The translations under genes were made by a program, and so were the position numbers. Shown here piece by piece: positions 35,003-45,843 of a stretch of DNA of 64,000 nt (positions are counted from its first letter, which is position 1; each line of letters opens with the position of its first letter). The stretch is from contig NZ_JOAX01000038.1 in the NCBI RefSeq assembly GCF_000720485.1, positions 1-64,000 on the forward strand, in the 5' to 3' direction. The notes below the pieces were generated by a model. It ran no database searches and was not told the origin of the DNA. It saw nothing but the letters and a program-made list of their open reading frames with translations. The DNA comes from Streptomyces ochraceiscleroticus. GTDB lineage: Bacteria; Actinomycetota; Actinomycetes; Streptomycetales; Streptomycetaceae.

Positions 35003-36634
35003 ATGCGTGGAGCCACCCGTGCGAAGTGGGCGGTGGGAACGGTGGCCGTCGCCCTCGTGGCGACGGCGTGTGGTGGCGGCGGGGGCGGCGGTGGCGGGGA
35101 CGGCAAGGGAGTCCTCAGTTCGTCCTGGGGTGACCCGCAGAACCCCTTGGAGCCCGCCAATACCAACGAGGTGCAGGGCGGCAAGGTCCTCGACATGATC
35201 TTCCGGGGGCTCAAGCGGTACGACCCGAAGACCGGCGAGGCCGAGGACATGCTCGCCCGGAAGATCGAGACCAAGGATCAGCAGAATTACACGGTCACGA
35301 TCAAAAAGGGCTGGAAGTTCAGCAATGGGGAGCCGGTCACCGCGCAGTCGTTCGTGGATGCCTGGAATTATGGGGCGCTGATCGACAACAATCAGAAGAA
35401 TGCCTATTTCTTCGGGTATATCGAGGGATACGAGAAGGTCCATCCGGAGAGCGGGAAGTCCAGCGCCAAGACGCTGTCCGGGCTGCGGGTGAAGGATGAC
35501 CACACCTTTACCGTGCGGCTCAACCAGAAGTTCTCCACCTGGCCGCAGACGCTCGGGTATCCCGCCTTCGCGCCGCTGCCGCGCGCCTTCTTCAAGGACC
35601 ATGACGGCTGGCTGAAGAAGCCGGTCGGGAACGGGCCGTACAAGGTCGAGTCCTACACCAAGGGGTCGGCGATGAAGCTGCGGAAGTGGGGCGGGTACAC
35701 GGGCCCGGACAAGGCCCGGAACGGCGGCGTGGACCTGCGGGTCTACACCGACAACAACACCGCCTACACCGATCTGCAGGCCGGCAATCTCGACCTCAGC
35801 GATGACATTCCCGCCGCGCAGCTCAAGAACGCGAAGGCGGACCTCGGCGACCGGTACATCAATCAGCCCGCCGGAATCATCCAGACCCTGACCTTTCCCA
35901 TGTACGACCCCAAGTGGGGATCGCAGAAGATGGCGAAGGTGCGGCAGGGGCTGTCCATGGCGATCGACCGCAAGACGATCACCCGGCAGATCTTCCAGAA
36001 CACCCGCACCCCGGCCAGTGACTGGACCTCGCCCGTGCTCAAGGCCGACGGCGGGTACAAGGCCGGGCTGTGCGGAACGGCGTGCGCATACAAGCCGGCC
36101 GAGGCGCGCAAGCTCATCAAGGAGGGCGGCGGGCTGCCCGGCGGCAAGGTCACCGTCACGTACAACGCCGACACCGGCTCGCACAAGGACTGGGTCGACG
36201 CGCTCTGCAACAGCGTCAACAAGGTGCTGAAGAACGACAAGGCGTGTGTGGGCAATCCGGTGGGGACTTTCGCGGACTACCGGAACCAGATCACGGCCAA
36301 GAAGATGAAGGGGCCGTTCCGTGCCGGCTGGCAGATGGACTACCCGCTCATCCAGAACTTCCTGCAGCCGATGTACTACACCGACGCCTCCTCCAACGAC
36401 GGCAAGTACAGCAACAAGCAGTTCGACAAGCTGGTCGACGAGGCCAATGCCGAGACCGACCGGCAGGCGGCCGTGCGGAAGTTCCAGGACGCGGAGAAGG
36501 TACTGGTCAAGGACATGCCGGTGATCCCGCTCTGGTACCAGAACGGCAGCGGGGGCTACACCGACCGGCTGAGTGATGTGAGACTCAATCAGTTCAGCGT
36601 GCCCGTCTACGACCGGATCAAGGTCGGCAGCTGA
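35003..36634 (+). CDS. Oligopeptide-binding lipoprotein, cassette 2 (BldKB/OppA-like)
   Basis: The 543-residue SBP_bac_5 lipoprotein has lipobox VATAC (Cys23) followed by a run of glycines and the WKFSNGEPVTAQSFVDAWN motif. It is very similar to the cassette-1 binding protein over its whole length (shared SWGDPQNPLEPAN and EVQGGKVLDMIF), so the two arose by duplication. ATG 35003 has AGGAGG 6 bases upstream; an in-frame upstream start would put the signal peptide inside the protein. Codon use in the first half is unusual for the window, with many NNT/NNG choices such as AAT, TAT and GGG. It is coupled to the permease 4 bases downstream. Confidence 0.9.
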   Translation: MRGATRAKWAVGTVAVALVATACGGGGGGGGGDGKGVLSSSWGDPQNPLEPANTNEVQGGKVLDMIFRGLKRYDPKTGEAEDMLARKIETKDQQNYTVTIKKGWKFSNGEPVTAQSFVDAWNYGALIDNNQKNAYFFGYIEGYEKVHPESGKSSAKTLSGLRVKDDHTFTVRLNQKFSTWPQTLGYPAFAPLPRAFFKDHDGWLKKPVGNGPYKVESYTKGSAMKLRKWGGYTGPDKARNGGVDLRVYTDNNTAYTDLQAGNLDLSDDIPAAQLKNAKADLGDRYINQPAGIIQTLTFPMYDPKWGSQKMAKVRQGLSMAIDRKTITRQIFQNTRTPASDWTSPVLKADGGYKAGLCGTACAYKPAEARKLIKEGGGLPGGKVTVTYNADTGSHKDWVDALCNSVNKVLKNDKACVGNPVGTFADYRNQITAKKMKGPFRAGWQMDYPLIQNFLQPMYYTDASSNDGKYSNKQFDKLVDEANAETDRQAAVRKFQDAEKVLVKDMPVIPLWYQNGSGGYTDRLSDVRLNQFSVPVYDRIKVGS

Positions 36635-36638
36635 CCTC

Positions 36639-37562
36639 ATGGGACGCTACGTCATCCGGCGGCTGCTCCAGATGATCCCGGTGTTCATCGGCAGCACGTT
36701 CCTGATCTTCTTCATGGTGTATGCGCTGGGCGACCCGGTCGCCGCGATGTTCGGCGACCGCGCCCCCGACCCCGCCACCGCGGCGCGCATCCGCGAGGAA
36801 CTCCTCCTCGACCAGCCGCTGTGGAAGCAGTACCTGCACTACATGGGCCAGATCTTCCGCGGGGACTTCGGCACCGCCTTCAACGGGCAGCCGGTCACCG
36901 AGCTGATGGGCACCGCCTTCCCGGTCACCCTGCGGCTGACCCTGGTCGCCATCGTCATCGAGATCATCGTCGGCGTCACCCTCGGCGTCCTCAGCGGGCT
37001 GCGGCGCGGGCGCGCGCTGGACACCTCGGTCCTGGTCTTCACCCTGGTCGTGGTCTCCATTCCGACCTTCGTCAGCGGTTATGTGCTGCAGTTCCTGCTC
37101 GGCGTGAAGTGGGGGTGGGTGAAGCCGACCGTCTCCACCGACGCGTACCTGGACGAACTGCTGCTGCCCGGCGTGGTGCTCGCGCTGGTCTCGCTCGCGT
37201 ACGTCACCCGGCTCACCCGCACCTCGCTCGCCGAGAACGCGCGCGCGGACTATGTGCGCACCGCGGTGGCCAAGGGGCTGCCGCGGCGCCGGGTCGTCAC
37301 CCGGCACCTGCTGCGCAACTCGCTGATCCCGGTGATCACCTTCATCGGTACCGACATCGGCCAACTGATGGGCGGCGCCATCGTCACCGAGCGGATCTTC
37401 AACATCCACGGCGTCGGCTTCCAGCTCTACCAGGGCATCCTGCGGCAGAACTCGCCCACCGTCGTCGGCTTCGTCACCGTCCTCGTGCTGGTCTTCCTCT
37501 TCGCCAACCTCGTCGTCGACCTGCTGTACGCCGTCCTCGACCCGAGGATCCGCTATGCCTGA
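36639..37562 (+). CDS. Peptide ABC transporter permease, cassette 2 (OppB/DppB type)
   Basis: The 307-residue permease is the counterpart of the one at 27819 and of identical length, opening MGRYVIRRLLQMIPVFIG, with six helices and EAA loop YVRTAVAKGLPRRRVVTRHLL. It begins only 4 bases after the binding-protein stop and lacks its own ribosome site, so translation is likely coupled, unlike cassette 1 where a 132-base gap with its own site intervenes. Its end overlaps the next gene by 8 bases. Confidence 0.9.
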   Translation: MGRYVIRRLLQMIPVFIGSTFLIFFMVYALGDPVAAMFGDRAPDPATAARIREELLLDQPLWKQYLHYMGQIFRGDFGTAFNGQPVTELMGTAFPVTLRLTLVAIVIEIIVGVTLGVLSGLRRGRALDTSVLVFTLVVVSIPTFVSGYVLQFLLGVKWGWVKPTVSTDAYLDELLLPGVVLALVSLAYVTRLTRTSLAENARADYVRTAVAKGLPRRRVVTRHLLRNSLIPVITFIGTDIGQLMGGAIVTERIFNIHGVGFQLYQGILRQNSPTVVGFVTVLVLVFLFANLVVDLLYAVLDPRIRYA

Positions 37563-38526
37563 GCAATACGTACCGAAAGAAGCGGTCACCCATGGGGACG
37601 GCGGCACCACCGCCCTGGCGATGGCCGAGGCCGAGACGCTGGAGGGCGGCCGGAACGGCCGGGGCGGGAGCCCGCGCGACAAGCCGCGCAGCCTGTGGGG
37701 CGACGCCTGGCGCGACCTGCGCCGCAACCCCGTCTTCCTGGTCTCCGCGCTGATCATCCTCTTCCTGGTCGTCATCGCGATCTGGCCGGAGCTGATCGCC
37801 GACGGGAATCCCTACCGCGCGGACCTCGCCAAGGCCCAGGAGGGCTCCGCGCCCGGCCACCCCTTCGGCTTCGACACCCAGGGGCGGGACGTCTACACCC
37901 GTACCGTCTACGGCGCCCGCGCCTCCATCACCGTCGGCATCTGCGCCACCGCGGGCGCGGCCCTCCTCGGCAGCGCCCTCGGCGGCCTCGCCGGCTTTTT
38001 CGGCGGCTGGTGGGACGCGCTGCTCTCGCGCGTCGCCGACATCTTCTTCGGCATCCCCGTGCTCCTCGGCGGCCTGGTCTTCCTGTCCGTCGTCACCAGC
38101 AAGACGGTGTGGCCGGTGGTCGGCTTCATCGTGCTGCTCGGCTGGCCGCAGATCGCCCGGATCGCCCGCGGCTCCGTCGTCACCGCCAAGCAGAACGACT
38201 ACGTCCAGGCCGCGCGGGCGCTCGGCGCCTCCTCCGGCCGGCTGCTGCTGCGGCACATCGCGCCCAACGCCGTGGCCCCCGTCATCGTCGTCGCCACCAT
38301 CGCGCTCGGTACGTACATCTCCCTGGAGGCCACGCTGTCCTACCTCGGCGCGGGCCTGAAGCCGCCCACCGTCTCCTGGGGCATCGACATCTCCACCGCC
38401 TCCACCTACATCCGCAACGCGCCGCACATGCTGCTGTATCCGGCGGGCGCGCTGTCGATCACGGTGCTGGCGTTCATCATGCTCGGCGACGCGGTACGCG
38501 ACGCCCTCGACCCCAAGCTGCGCTGA
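37555..38526 (+). CDS. Peptide ABC transporter permease, cassette 2 (OppC/DppC type)
   Basis: The 323-residue OppC-type permease is paralogous to the one at 28735. It has a longer N-terminal arm (about 60 residues, Gly/Arg-rich), then [13 protein letters not shown], helices and the EAA loop [19 protein letters not shown]. The periplasmic loop lacks the two cysteines found in cassette 1 (arginine replaces both). ATG overlaps the upstream permease end; the ATPase gene follows 11 bases later. Forms the channel with the gene at 36639. Confidence 0.9.
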   Translation: MPEQYVPKEAVTHGDGGTTALAMAEAETLEGGRNGRGGSPRDKPRSLWGDAWRDLRRNPVFLVSALIILFLVVIAIWPELIADGNPYRADLAKAQEGSAPGHPFGFDTQGRDVYTRTVYGARASITVGICATAGAALLGSALGGLAGFFGGWWDALLSRVADIFFGIPVLLGGLVFLSVVTSKTVWPVVGFIVLLGWPQIARIARGSVVTAKQNDYVQAARALGASSGRLLLRHIAPNAVAPVIVVATIALGTYISLEATLSYLGAGLKPPTVSWGIDISTASTYIRNAPHMLLYPAGALSITVLAFIMLGDAVRDALDPKLR

Positions 38527-38537
38527 GGAGACGGCTG

Positions 38538-39494
38538 ATGGCCACCGCCACCACTCCCGAGCCCGCGCCGGACTCCAGTACACCGGCCCCTGCCCTGCTC
38601 GATGTACGCGACCTGTACGTGGAGTTCCGCACCCGCGACGGCGTCGCCCAGGCCGTCAACGGCGTCAGCTACCGCGTCGACGCGGGCGAGACGCTCGCCG
38701 TGCTCGGCGAGTCCGGCTCCGGCAAGTCCGTCACCGCCCAGGCGGTCATGGGGATCCTCGACTCGCCGCCCGGCTTCGTCACCGGCGGCGAGGTCCTCTT
38801 CCGGGGCCGGGACCTGCTCAAGGCCGCGCCCGAGGAGCGGCGCAGGGTCCGCGGCGCCCGGATGGCGATGATCTTCCAGGACGCGCTGTCCTCGCTGAAC
38901 CCGGTGCTGTCGGTGGGCGCGCAGCTCGGCGAGATGTACGAGGTCCACCAGGGAATGAAGCGCAAGGACGCGCGGGCCAAGGCGGTCGAGCTGATGGACC
39001 GGGTGAAGATCCCCGCGGCCCGCAGCCGCGTGGGGGACTACCCGCACCAGTTCTCCGGCGGTATGCGGCAGCGCATCATGATCGCGATGGCGCTGGCCCT
39101 GGAGCCGGACCTGATCATCGCCGACGAGCCGACGACGGCGCTGGACGTCACGGTCCAGGCCCAGGTCATGGACCTGCTGGCCGACCTCCAGCGCGAGTAC
39201 GCCATGGGGCTGATCCTGATCACCCACGACCTGGGCGTGGTCGCGGACGTCGCCGACCGGATCGCGGTGATGTACGCGGGCCGGATCGTCGAGACCTCTC
39301 CCATTCACGATCTCTACAAGACCCCCGCGCACCCCTACACCCGCGGCCTGCTGGACTCCATCCCGCGCCTGGACCAGAAGGGCCAGGAGCTGTACGCGAT
39401 CAAGGGCCTGCCGGACGTGGCGCCGGGCCGGTCCAGCGCCTGCCACTTCTGGGAGGAGACCGTGCGTGACGAGGAGCCGCCGCATGACCGCTGA
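38538..39494 (+). CDS. Peptide ABC transporter ATPase, cassette 2 (OppD type)
   Basis: The 318-residue ABC ATPase has Walker A GESGSGKS, signature FSGGMRQR and Walker B LIIADEP. Its C-terminus, [17 protein letters not shown] and a short acidic tail, is the intact version of the end lost in cassette 1. It powers peptide uptake together with the OppF-type ATPase, whose ATG lies 11 bases before this gene's stop. GAGGAG lies 7 bases before the ATG. Confidence 0.9.
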   Translation: MATATTPEPAPDSSTPAPALLDVRDLYVEFRTRDGVAQAVNGVSYRVDAGETLAVLGESGSGKSVTAQAVMGILDSPPGFVTGGEVLFRGRDLLKAAPEERRRVRGARMAMIFQDALSSLNPVLSVGAQLGEMYEVHQGMKRKDARAKAVELMDRVKIPAARSRVGDYPHQFSGGMRQRIMIAMALALEPDLIIADEPTTALDVTVQAQVMDLLADLQREYAMGLILITHDLGVVADVADRIAVMYAGRIVETSPIHDLYKTPAHPYTRGLLDSIPRLDQKGQELYAIKGLPDVAPGRSSACHFWEETVRDEEPPHDR

Positions 39495-40512
39495 GGCCAT
39501 TCTGGAAGTGCGCGACCTGGTCAAGCACTACCCGCTGACCCAGGGCATCGTCCTGAAGAAGCAGGTCGGCGCGGTCAAGGCGGTCGACGGCGTCTCCTTC
39601 GACCTGCGCAAGGGCGAGACGCTCGGCATCGTGGGGGAGTCCGGCTGCGGCAAGTCCACTGTCGCGAGGACACTGGTCGGCCTGGAGCGGCCGACCGCGG
39701 GCGCGATCCGGTACCACGGCGAGGACATCGCCAGGCTGTCCGGGCGGGCCCTGAAGGCGGTGCGCCGCAACATCCAGATGGTCTTCCAGGACCCGTACAC
39801 CTCGCTGAATCCGCGGATGACGGTGGGCGACATCATCGGCGAGCCGTACGACATCCATCCGGAGGTGGCCCCGAAGGGGGACCGGCGGCGCCGGGTGCAG
39901 GAGCTGCTGGACGTGGTCGGGCTGAACCCGGAGTACGTGAACCGGTACCCGCACCAGTTCTCCGGCGGGCAGCGGCAGCGGATCGGCATCGCGCGGGGGC
40001 TGGCGCTGCGGCCCGAGATCATCGTCGCGGACGAGCCGGTGTCCGCGCTGGACGTCTCCGTACAGGCGCAGGTCGTGAACCTGCTGGAGCGGCTGCAGGA
40101 CGAGTTCGATCTGTCGTACGTCTTCATCGCGCACGACCTGTCGGTGGTGCGGCACATCTCGGACCGGGTGGCGGTCATGTATCTGGGCCGGATCGTGGAG
40201 ACCGGCACGGAGGACGAGATCTACGGGCACCCCACGCACCCGTACACGCAGGCGTTGCTCTCCGCGGTGCCGGTGCCGGATCCCGATGCTCGGGAGCATC
40301 GGGAGCGCATCCTGTTGGCCGGGGACGTGCCGTCGCCGGCGGATCCGCCGTCGGGGTGCCGGTTTCGCACGCGGTGCTGGAAGGCGCAGCCGGTGTGTGC
40401 GGAGGTCGTGCCTCCGCTGGCCGTGCCCGAGTGGTTCGCGGGGGCCGCGGGTCCGGCGCATCCTTCCGCGTGTCACTTCGCGGAGGAGCGCCACGTCGTG
40501 CCGAGTGAGTAG
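39484..40512 (+). CDS. Peptide ABC transporter ATPase, cassette 2 (OppF type)
   Basis: The 342-residue ABC ATPase has [16 protein letters not shown] and IIVADEP motifs and the C-terminal [11 protein letters not shown] cysteine motif, which in Opp/Dpp ATPases can carry an iron-sulfur cluster. ATG 39484 is chosen with GAGGAG 7 bases upstream; a GTG at 39466 is in frame but lacks a site. It is the last gene of cassette 2 and faces cassette 3 across a bidirectional hairpin. Confidence 0.9.
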   Translation: MTAEAILEVRDLVKHYPLTQGIVLKKQVGAVKAVDGVSFDLRKGETLGIVGESGCGKSTVARTLVGLERPTAGAIRYHGEDIARLSGRALKAVRRNIQMVFQDPYTSLNPRMTVGDIIGEPYDIHPEVAPKGDRRRRVQELLDVVGLNPEYVNRYPHQFSGGQRQRIGIARGLALRPEIIVADEPVSALDVSVQAQVVNLLERLQDEFDLSYVFIAHDLSVVRHISDRVAVMYLGRIVETGTEDEIYGHPTHPYTQALLSAVPVPDPDAREHRERILLAGDVPSPADPPSGCRFRTRCWKAQPVCAEVVPPLAVPEWFAGAAGPAHPSACHFAEERHVVPSE

Positions 40513-40540
40513 CCCGGTGCGGCACCGTTGTGGCTGGTCG

Positions 40541-40580
40541 CGCAGTTCCCCGCGCCCCTGAAGGGGCGCGGGGAACTGCG
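40541..40580. terminator. Bidirectional hairpin between convergent cassettes 2 and 3; Streptomyces palindromic repeat
   Basis: CGCAGTTCCCCGCGCCCC (40541-40558) is perfectly complementary to GGGGCGCGGGGAACTGCG (40563-40580) with TGAA between, and the flanks (GGCTGGTCG and CGAGCAACC) pair imperfectly. This CGCGCCCC-centred palindrome is a very common intergenic sequence in Streptomyces genomes (from memory). It would terminate both operons. Confidence 0.85.
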
Positions 40581-40637
40581 CGAGCAACCGGCGCGGCGGG
40601 AAAGGTCGTCATGACCCGGACCACCGCGGCGATGCGG

Positions 40638-41771
<1,134 letters not shown>

Positions 41772-41786
41772 GATGGTCGTCGCTCC

Positions 41787-42848
41787 CTAGCCCAGCCGGG
41801 GCTTGATCTGCTCGGTGAAGAAGGTGTGCTTCTGCTCGGCGGTCAGGTGGCAGGCCGAGGCGCGCCCCGGCGCCAGCAGCGGCCGCTCGTCGGCGCAGCG
41901 GGTGCCGCCCACCTCCGAGGTGAAGGCGCAGCGCGGGTGGAAGGGGCAGCCGGACGGCGGGTTGAGCAGGCTCGGCGGGGAGCCGGGGATCGGGTGCAGC
42001 GGCTCGTCGACGCTGGCCGACAGGCGCGGCATCGAACCCAGCAGGCCCCAGGCGTAGGGGTGCTGGGGCGCGGTGAGGATGTCCTTGACCGTGCCGCGCT
42101 CCACCGCCCGGCCCGCGTACATCACCAGCAGCTCGTCGGCCATGTTGGCGACCACGCCGAGGTCGTGGGTGATCAGGATGATCGCGGAGCCGAACTCCTG
42201 CTGGAGGTCCTTCAGCAGGTCCAGGATTTGGGCCTGGACGGTGACGTCGAGCGCGGTGGTCGGCTCGTCCGCGATGAGCAGCGCGGGGTTGCAGACCAGC
42301 GCCATGGCGATCATCGCGCGCTGGCGCATGCCGCCGGAGAACTGGTGCGGGTAGTCGTCCACCCGCAGGCCCGGCTGCGGGATGCCGACCTTGGTCAGCA
42401 TCTCGATGGCGCGCTGCCGGCCCTCGCGCTTGCTCGCGCCGGTGTGCTTGATGAACGGTTCGGCGATCTGCCGGCCCACCGTGTAGTACGGCGAGAGCGC
42501 CGTCAGCGGATCCTGGAAGATCATCGCCATCTTGTTGCCGCGGAGCTTCTGCAGCGTGCGCTCGCGGGCGCCGGTCAGCTCCTGGCCGTCCAGCGTGATC
42601 TCGCCGGCGATCTCGGTGGAGGCGGGGTTGTGCAGGCCCAGGACGGCGAGGTTGGTCACCGACTTGCCGGAGCCGGACTCGCCGACGATGCCGAGCGTCT
42701 GACCCTTCTGCAGGTCGAAGGAGAGCCCGTCGACGGCCTTGACGATGCCGTCCTCGGTGGAGAACCGCACGTACAGGTCGCGGACCGACAGGAAGGGGTC
42801 CGATCCGGTCGGGACCGGTGCGCCTTCGGTCTTGGTGAGTGTGGTCAC
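41787..42848 (-). CDS. Peptide ABC transporter ATPase, cassette 3 (OppD type)
   Basis: The 353-residue ABC ATPase has [16 protein letters not shown] and LLIADEP, with the C-terminal cysteine-containing oligopeptide-transporter extension (CPFHPRCAF). GTG 42848 is chosen because AGGAGAG precedes it and the sequence opens TTLTKTEG; the frame is open far upstream by chance. It lies 11 bases after the permease stop. Partner of the OppF-type ATPase. Confidence 0.9.
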   Translation of the reverse strand: MTTLTKTEGAPVPTGSDPFLSVRDLYVRFSTEDGIVKAVDGLSFDLQKGQTLGIVGESGSGKSVTNLAVLGLHNPASTEIAGEITLDGQELTGARERTLQKLRGNKMAMIFQDPLTALSPYYTVGRQIAEPFIKHTGASKREGRQRAIEMLTKVGIPQPGLRVDDYPHQFSGGMRQRAMIAMALVCNPALLIADEPTTALDVTVQAQILDLLKDLQQEFGSAIILITHDLGVVANMADELLVMYAGRAVERGTVKDILTAPQHPYAWGLLGSMPRLSASVDEPLHPIPGSPPSLLNPPSGCPFHPRCAFTSEVGGTRCADERPLLAPGRASACHLTAEQKHTFFTEQIKPRLG

Positions 42849-42859
42849 TGGTGGCTCTC

Positions 42860-43837
42860 CTAGGACAGGCGCACGCGCGGGTCGATGAACGCGTAGCAGG
42901 CGTCGACGATGATGTTGAAGAGGACGATGAACGCCGCCGCGAACAGCATCACGCCCATGACCATGGGCAGGTCGGTGTCCCGTACGGACTTCACCGCGAG
43001 GGTGCCCAGGCCCGGCAGGGCGAAGGTCTGTTCCGTGATCATCGCGCCGCCGAAGAGCGAGCCGAGGTCGATGCCGAAGATGGTGACGATGGGGATGAGG
43101 GACCCTCGCCAGGCGTACCGGAAGAAGACCGTCCCCCGGGTCATGCCCTTGGCGCGTGCGGTACGGACGTGTTCCTCGGCGAGCTGCTCGATCATCGAGG
43201 AGCGCGCCATACGGGTGTACTGCGCGGTGAAGATGACCGACAGCACGCACCAGGGGATCAGCAGCCCCATGAACCAGGCGGCCGGATTGTCCGTGAAGTT
43301 GACGTACTTGGGCTGCCCCAGGATTTCCAGGTTGTACACCAGCAGCGCCAGCACGATGGGGCCGATGAAGTAGATCTGCATCGAGCTCAGCACCAGCGAG
43401 GCGGAGCTGAAGACCTTGTCGACCAGCTTGCCCTGCTTCCAGGCGGCGATCATGCCGGTGCCCAGGCCGACCGTGAGGAAGACCGCCGCGCCGCCGATGG
43501 TGAGCGAGATGGTGGTCGGGAAGCGGTCGATGATGGTGTCCCAGACCGGGTCGCCGTTCGCGAACGAGTAGCCGAAGCACGGGGCCGGGCAGGGGCCCTG
43601 GGCGAAGTCGCGCCCGGTCACGATGCCGGACATGAAGTCCCAGTACTGGACGGGGATCGGCTTGTCCAGGCCGAGATTCTTGTGAATCAGGGCGATGGCG
43701 TCCGGGGTGCAGTTCTTTCCGCAGGACAGCAGCGCGGGATCCTTTGGGGCGGCGAAGAACAGGAAGAAGGTGAACGCGCTGATCAGCAGCAGGATCACGA
43801 TCGCGCCGAGGGACCGGCGGAAAAGGAAACGAAGCAT
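42860..43837 (-). CDS. Peptide ABC transporter permease, cassette 3 (OppB/DppB type)
   Basis: The 325-residue permease opens MLRFLFRRSLGAIVILLLIS, with six helices and the EAA loop HVRTARAKGMTRGTVFFRYAW. A large external loop contains four cysteines (SCGKNC and CPAPC), possibly disulfide-bonded. It is separated from the upstream binding-protein gene by 114 bases holding a strong hairpin, so it may be expressed at a lower level than the binding protein. Confidence 0.9.
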   Translation of the reverse strand: MLRFLFRRSLGAIVILLLISAFTFFLFFAAPKDPALLSCGKNCTPDAIALIHKNLGLDKPIPVQYWDFMSGIVTGRDFAQGPCPAPCFGYSFANGDPVWDTIIDRFPTTISLTIGGAAVFLTVGLGTGMIAAWKQGKLVDKVFSSASLVLSSMQIYFIGPIVLALLVYNLEILGQPKYVNFTDNPAAWFMGLLIPWCVLSVIFTAQYTRMARSSMIEQLAEEHVRTARAKGMTRGTVFFRYAWRGSLIPIVTIFGIDLGSLFGGAMITEQTFALPGLGTLAVKSVRDTDLPMVMGVMLFAAAFIVLFNIIVDACYAFIDPRVRLS

Positions 43838-43888
43838 GGCAGATCGCAGCTCTCGTGGGGCAGCGGAAGGAGGTGGGTGGGGACCGCG

Positions 43889-43921
43889 CGGTGTGCCCGT
43901 CCGGTCCGGACGGGCACACCG
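43889..43921. terminator. Intra-operon hairpin between binding protein and permease of cassette 3
   Basis: CGGTGTGCCCGTCCGG (43889-43904) is perfectly complementary to CCGGACGGGCACACCG (43906-43921). Placed just after the binding-protein stop and before the next permease, it probably causes partial termination or stabilises the upstream mRNA, so more binding protein than channel is made. Confidence 0.8.
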
Positions 43922-43951
43922 GGCGCCAGGGTTACCGGCGCGAGGGCACGG

Positions 43952-45754
43952 TTACTTCTTGAGGAACAGCTTCGTCGGGTCGACACCGCTGATGATGTCG
44001 TTGTTCACGACGCCGCCGACCTTGGAACCGTGGAGCTGGATCTGCTTGTAGTAGAAGGTCGGGATCGCCGGCAGGTCCTCCTTGAGGATCTTCTCGTTGA
44101 GCTTGAACCACTCCTCGGAAGCCTTCTCCTGGTCCGACATCTTGGCGATGCGGTCCATCTCCTTGCTGACTTCCGGGTTGTCGTAGTGCGAGTAGTTCGG
44201 CGAGCCGTCCTGGACCTGGCGGCCGTCCATGGTGGGCGGCAGCACGGTCGAGGCACTCGGCCAGTCCGCGCCCCACGCGGAGGCGTAGATGTCGAACTTG
44301 TTGTCGACCTTGCCGATCACGTCGTAGTAGGTGTCGGAGGGCAGGTCCTTCGGCTGGACGTCGAAGCCGGCCTTCTTGAGGTTGTCGACGATGGAGACCG
44401 AGTACTTCTGCGGCTCCGGCGCGTTCATGTAGGCGAAGGTGATCTTCATGCCGGTCTTGCCGGCGTCCTTCAGGATCTTCTTCGCCTTCGCCACGTCGCC
44501 CAGCGGCTTCTTCAGCTTGCCGTAGGGGTCGATGTCCTTGTAGCCGGTGACCGTCGGGCTGATGTAGCTGCCCGCCAGCTCGCCGCCGCCCGGGGTGCCG
44601 TAGGCGTCCAGGACGGCCTGCGTCGGCATCGCGTAGGCGAGGGCCTCGCGGACCTTCTTGTCCTTGATCCGCTTCATGTTGAAGTTGATGACGCCGACGT
44701 AGGGCTGGTAGCCGGAGGTCGAGCGCTTCTTGACCTTCGGGTCGTTGGACACGGTCTGCATGCTGGCCGCGTCGACCTGGTTGTTGAAGCTGACCGCCGT
44801 CTGGTTGTCGGAGTTGTCCGCGATCAGACGCTGGGTCGAGTCGGGGTAGGACACACCGAACTGGATGTCGAACTTGTCGACGTACTGGTGGCGGGAGTTG
44901 TCCGTCTTCGGGTCCCACTCGGTGTTCCGGACCAGCGTCATGCCCTTGCCGGACTTGAAGGACCCCGGCTTGATCTTGTACGGGCCCGAGGACTGCGGGG
45001 CCTTGTCGTACTTCTCCTTGGTGTCCTTCTTCTCCTGCACCGCGGCGTAGCCGGCCATGGCCAGGGCGTAGGGCAGGTCCGGGTGCGGCGACTTGAAGTG
45101 GAAGACGATGGTCTTGTCGTCCGGCGTCTCAAGGACGCTGTCCGGAAGGTGCTTGCCCTTGTAGGGGCCGTCCTTCAGGAGCTTGCGGTAGTCGGTGGAG
45201 TTGGTGTCCGCCAGCCACTGCTGGAGGTAGTACGGACCGTCGGTGATGAAGGGCGCGAAGGTCCGCTCGATCGAGTGCCGGATGTCCTTGGCGGTGATCG
45301 GGGAGCCGTCCTCCCACTTCACGTTGTCCTTGAGGGTGTACTTCCAGGTCTTGCCGCCGTCGGAGGACTGGCCGCTGTCCGTGGCGAGGTCACCGACGAC
45401 GGTGTACTTGCCCTTGTTGTCCATGTGATAGGTCGTCAGCTTGCGGAACAGCAGCGTGGCGAGCGCGCCCTCGTCGCTGACGTAGATCTGCGCCGGGTCC
45501 AGGTGCGAGTAGGTGTCGCGCTGGTAGACCTTGATCGTGCCGCCCTTCCGGGCTCCCGGCACCTCCTCGGCCGCTCCCTTGGACGCCGCGGCGTCGCCGA
45601 ACGCGATCTGCGAGCGCTGTGCCTCCGCGCCGGAGCGGTCGTTGCCGCCCTCCGTGTTGGTGCCCGCGCCGCTGCTGCACGCGGTGAGGACGAGCGCGCC
45701 GGCGGCCAGGGCGACCAGGGTGGCGTGAGTTCTGCGCGTACGGTTGCTGCTCAT
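43952..45754 (-). CDS. Oligopeptide-binding lipoprotein, cassette 3
   Basis: The 600-residue SBP_bac_5 lipoprotein has signal peptide and lipobox LTAC (Cys26), then a Ser/Gly/Asn linker and the binding fold with KWEDGSPITAKDIRHSIER. It is only distantly related to the binding proteins of cassettes 1 and 2 and resembles the SCO5477-type peptide-binding proteins of S. coelicolor (from memory). The ATG at 45754 gives a proper lipoprotein signal; the upstream open frame is not meaningful. It is the second gene of cassette 3, after the OppC-type permease, and is followed by a hairpin. Probably abundant. Confidence 0.9.
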   Translation of the reverse strand: MSSNRTRRTHATLVALAAGALVLTACSSGAGTNTEGGNDRSGAEAQRSQIAFGDAAASKGAAEEVPGARKGGTIKVYQRDTYSHLDPAQIYVSDEGALATLLFRKLTTYHMDNKGKYTVVGDLATDSGQSSDGGKTWKYTLKDNVKWEDGSPITAKDIRHSIERTFAPFITDGPYYLQQWLADTNSTDYRKLLKDGPYKGKHLPDSVLETPDDKTIVFHFKSPHPDLPYALAMAGYAAVQEKKDTKEKYDKAPQSSGPYKIKPGSFKSGKGMTLVRNTEWDPKTDNSRHQYVDKFDIQFGVSYPDSTQRLIADNSDNQTAVSFNNQVDAASMQTVSNDPKVKKRSTSGYQPYVGVINFNMKRIKDKKVREALAYAMPTQAVLDAYGTPGGGELAGSYISPTVTGYKDIDPYGKLKKPLGDVAKAKKILKDAGKTGMKITFAYMNAPEPQKYSVSIVDNLKKAGFDVQPKDLPSDTYYDVIGKVDNKFDIYASAWGADWPSASTVLPPTMDGRQVQDGSPNYSHYDNPEVSKEMDRIAKMSDQEKASEEWFKLNEKILKEDLPAIPTFYYKQIQLHGSKVGGVVNNDIISGVDPTKLFLKK

Positions 45755-45843
45755 GACGGTGTATGCACCTGCCTGTCGTTGATCCGTTGCTGCTGCCTGA
45801 CTCATGCGGTGCCGGGGTGGCAGCACCCCCCACGGAACGGATC

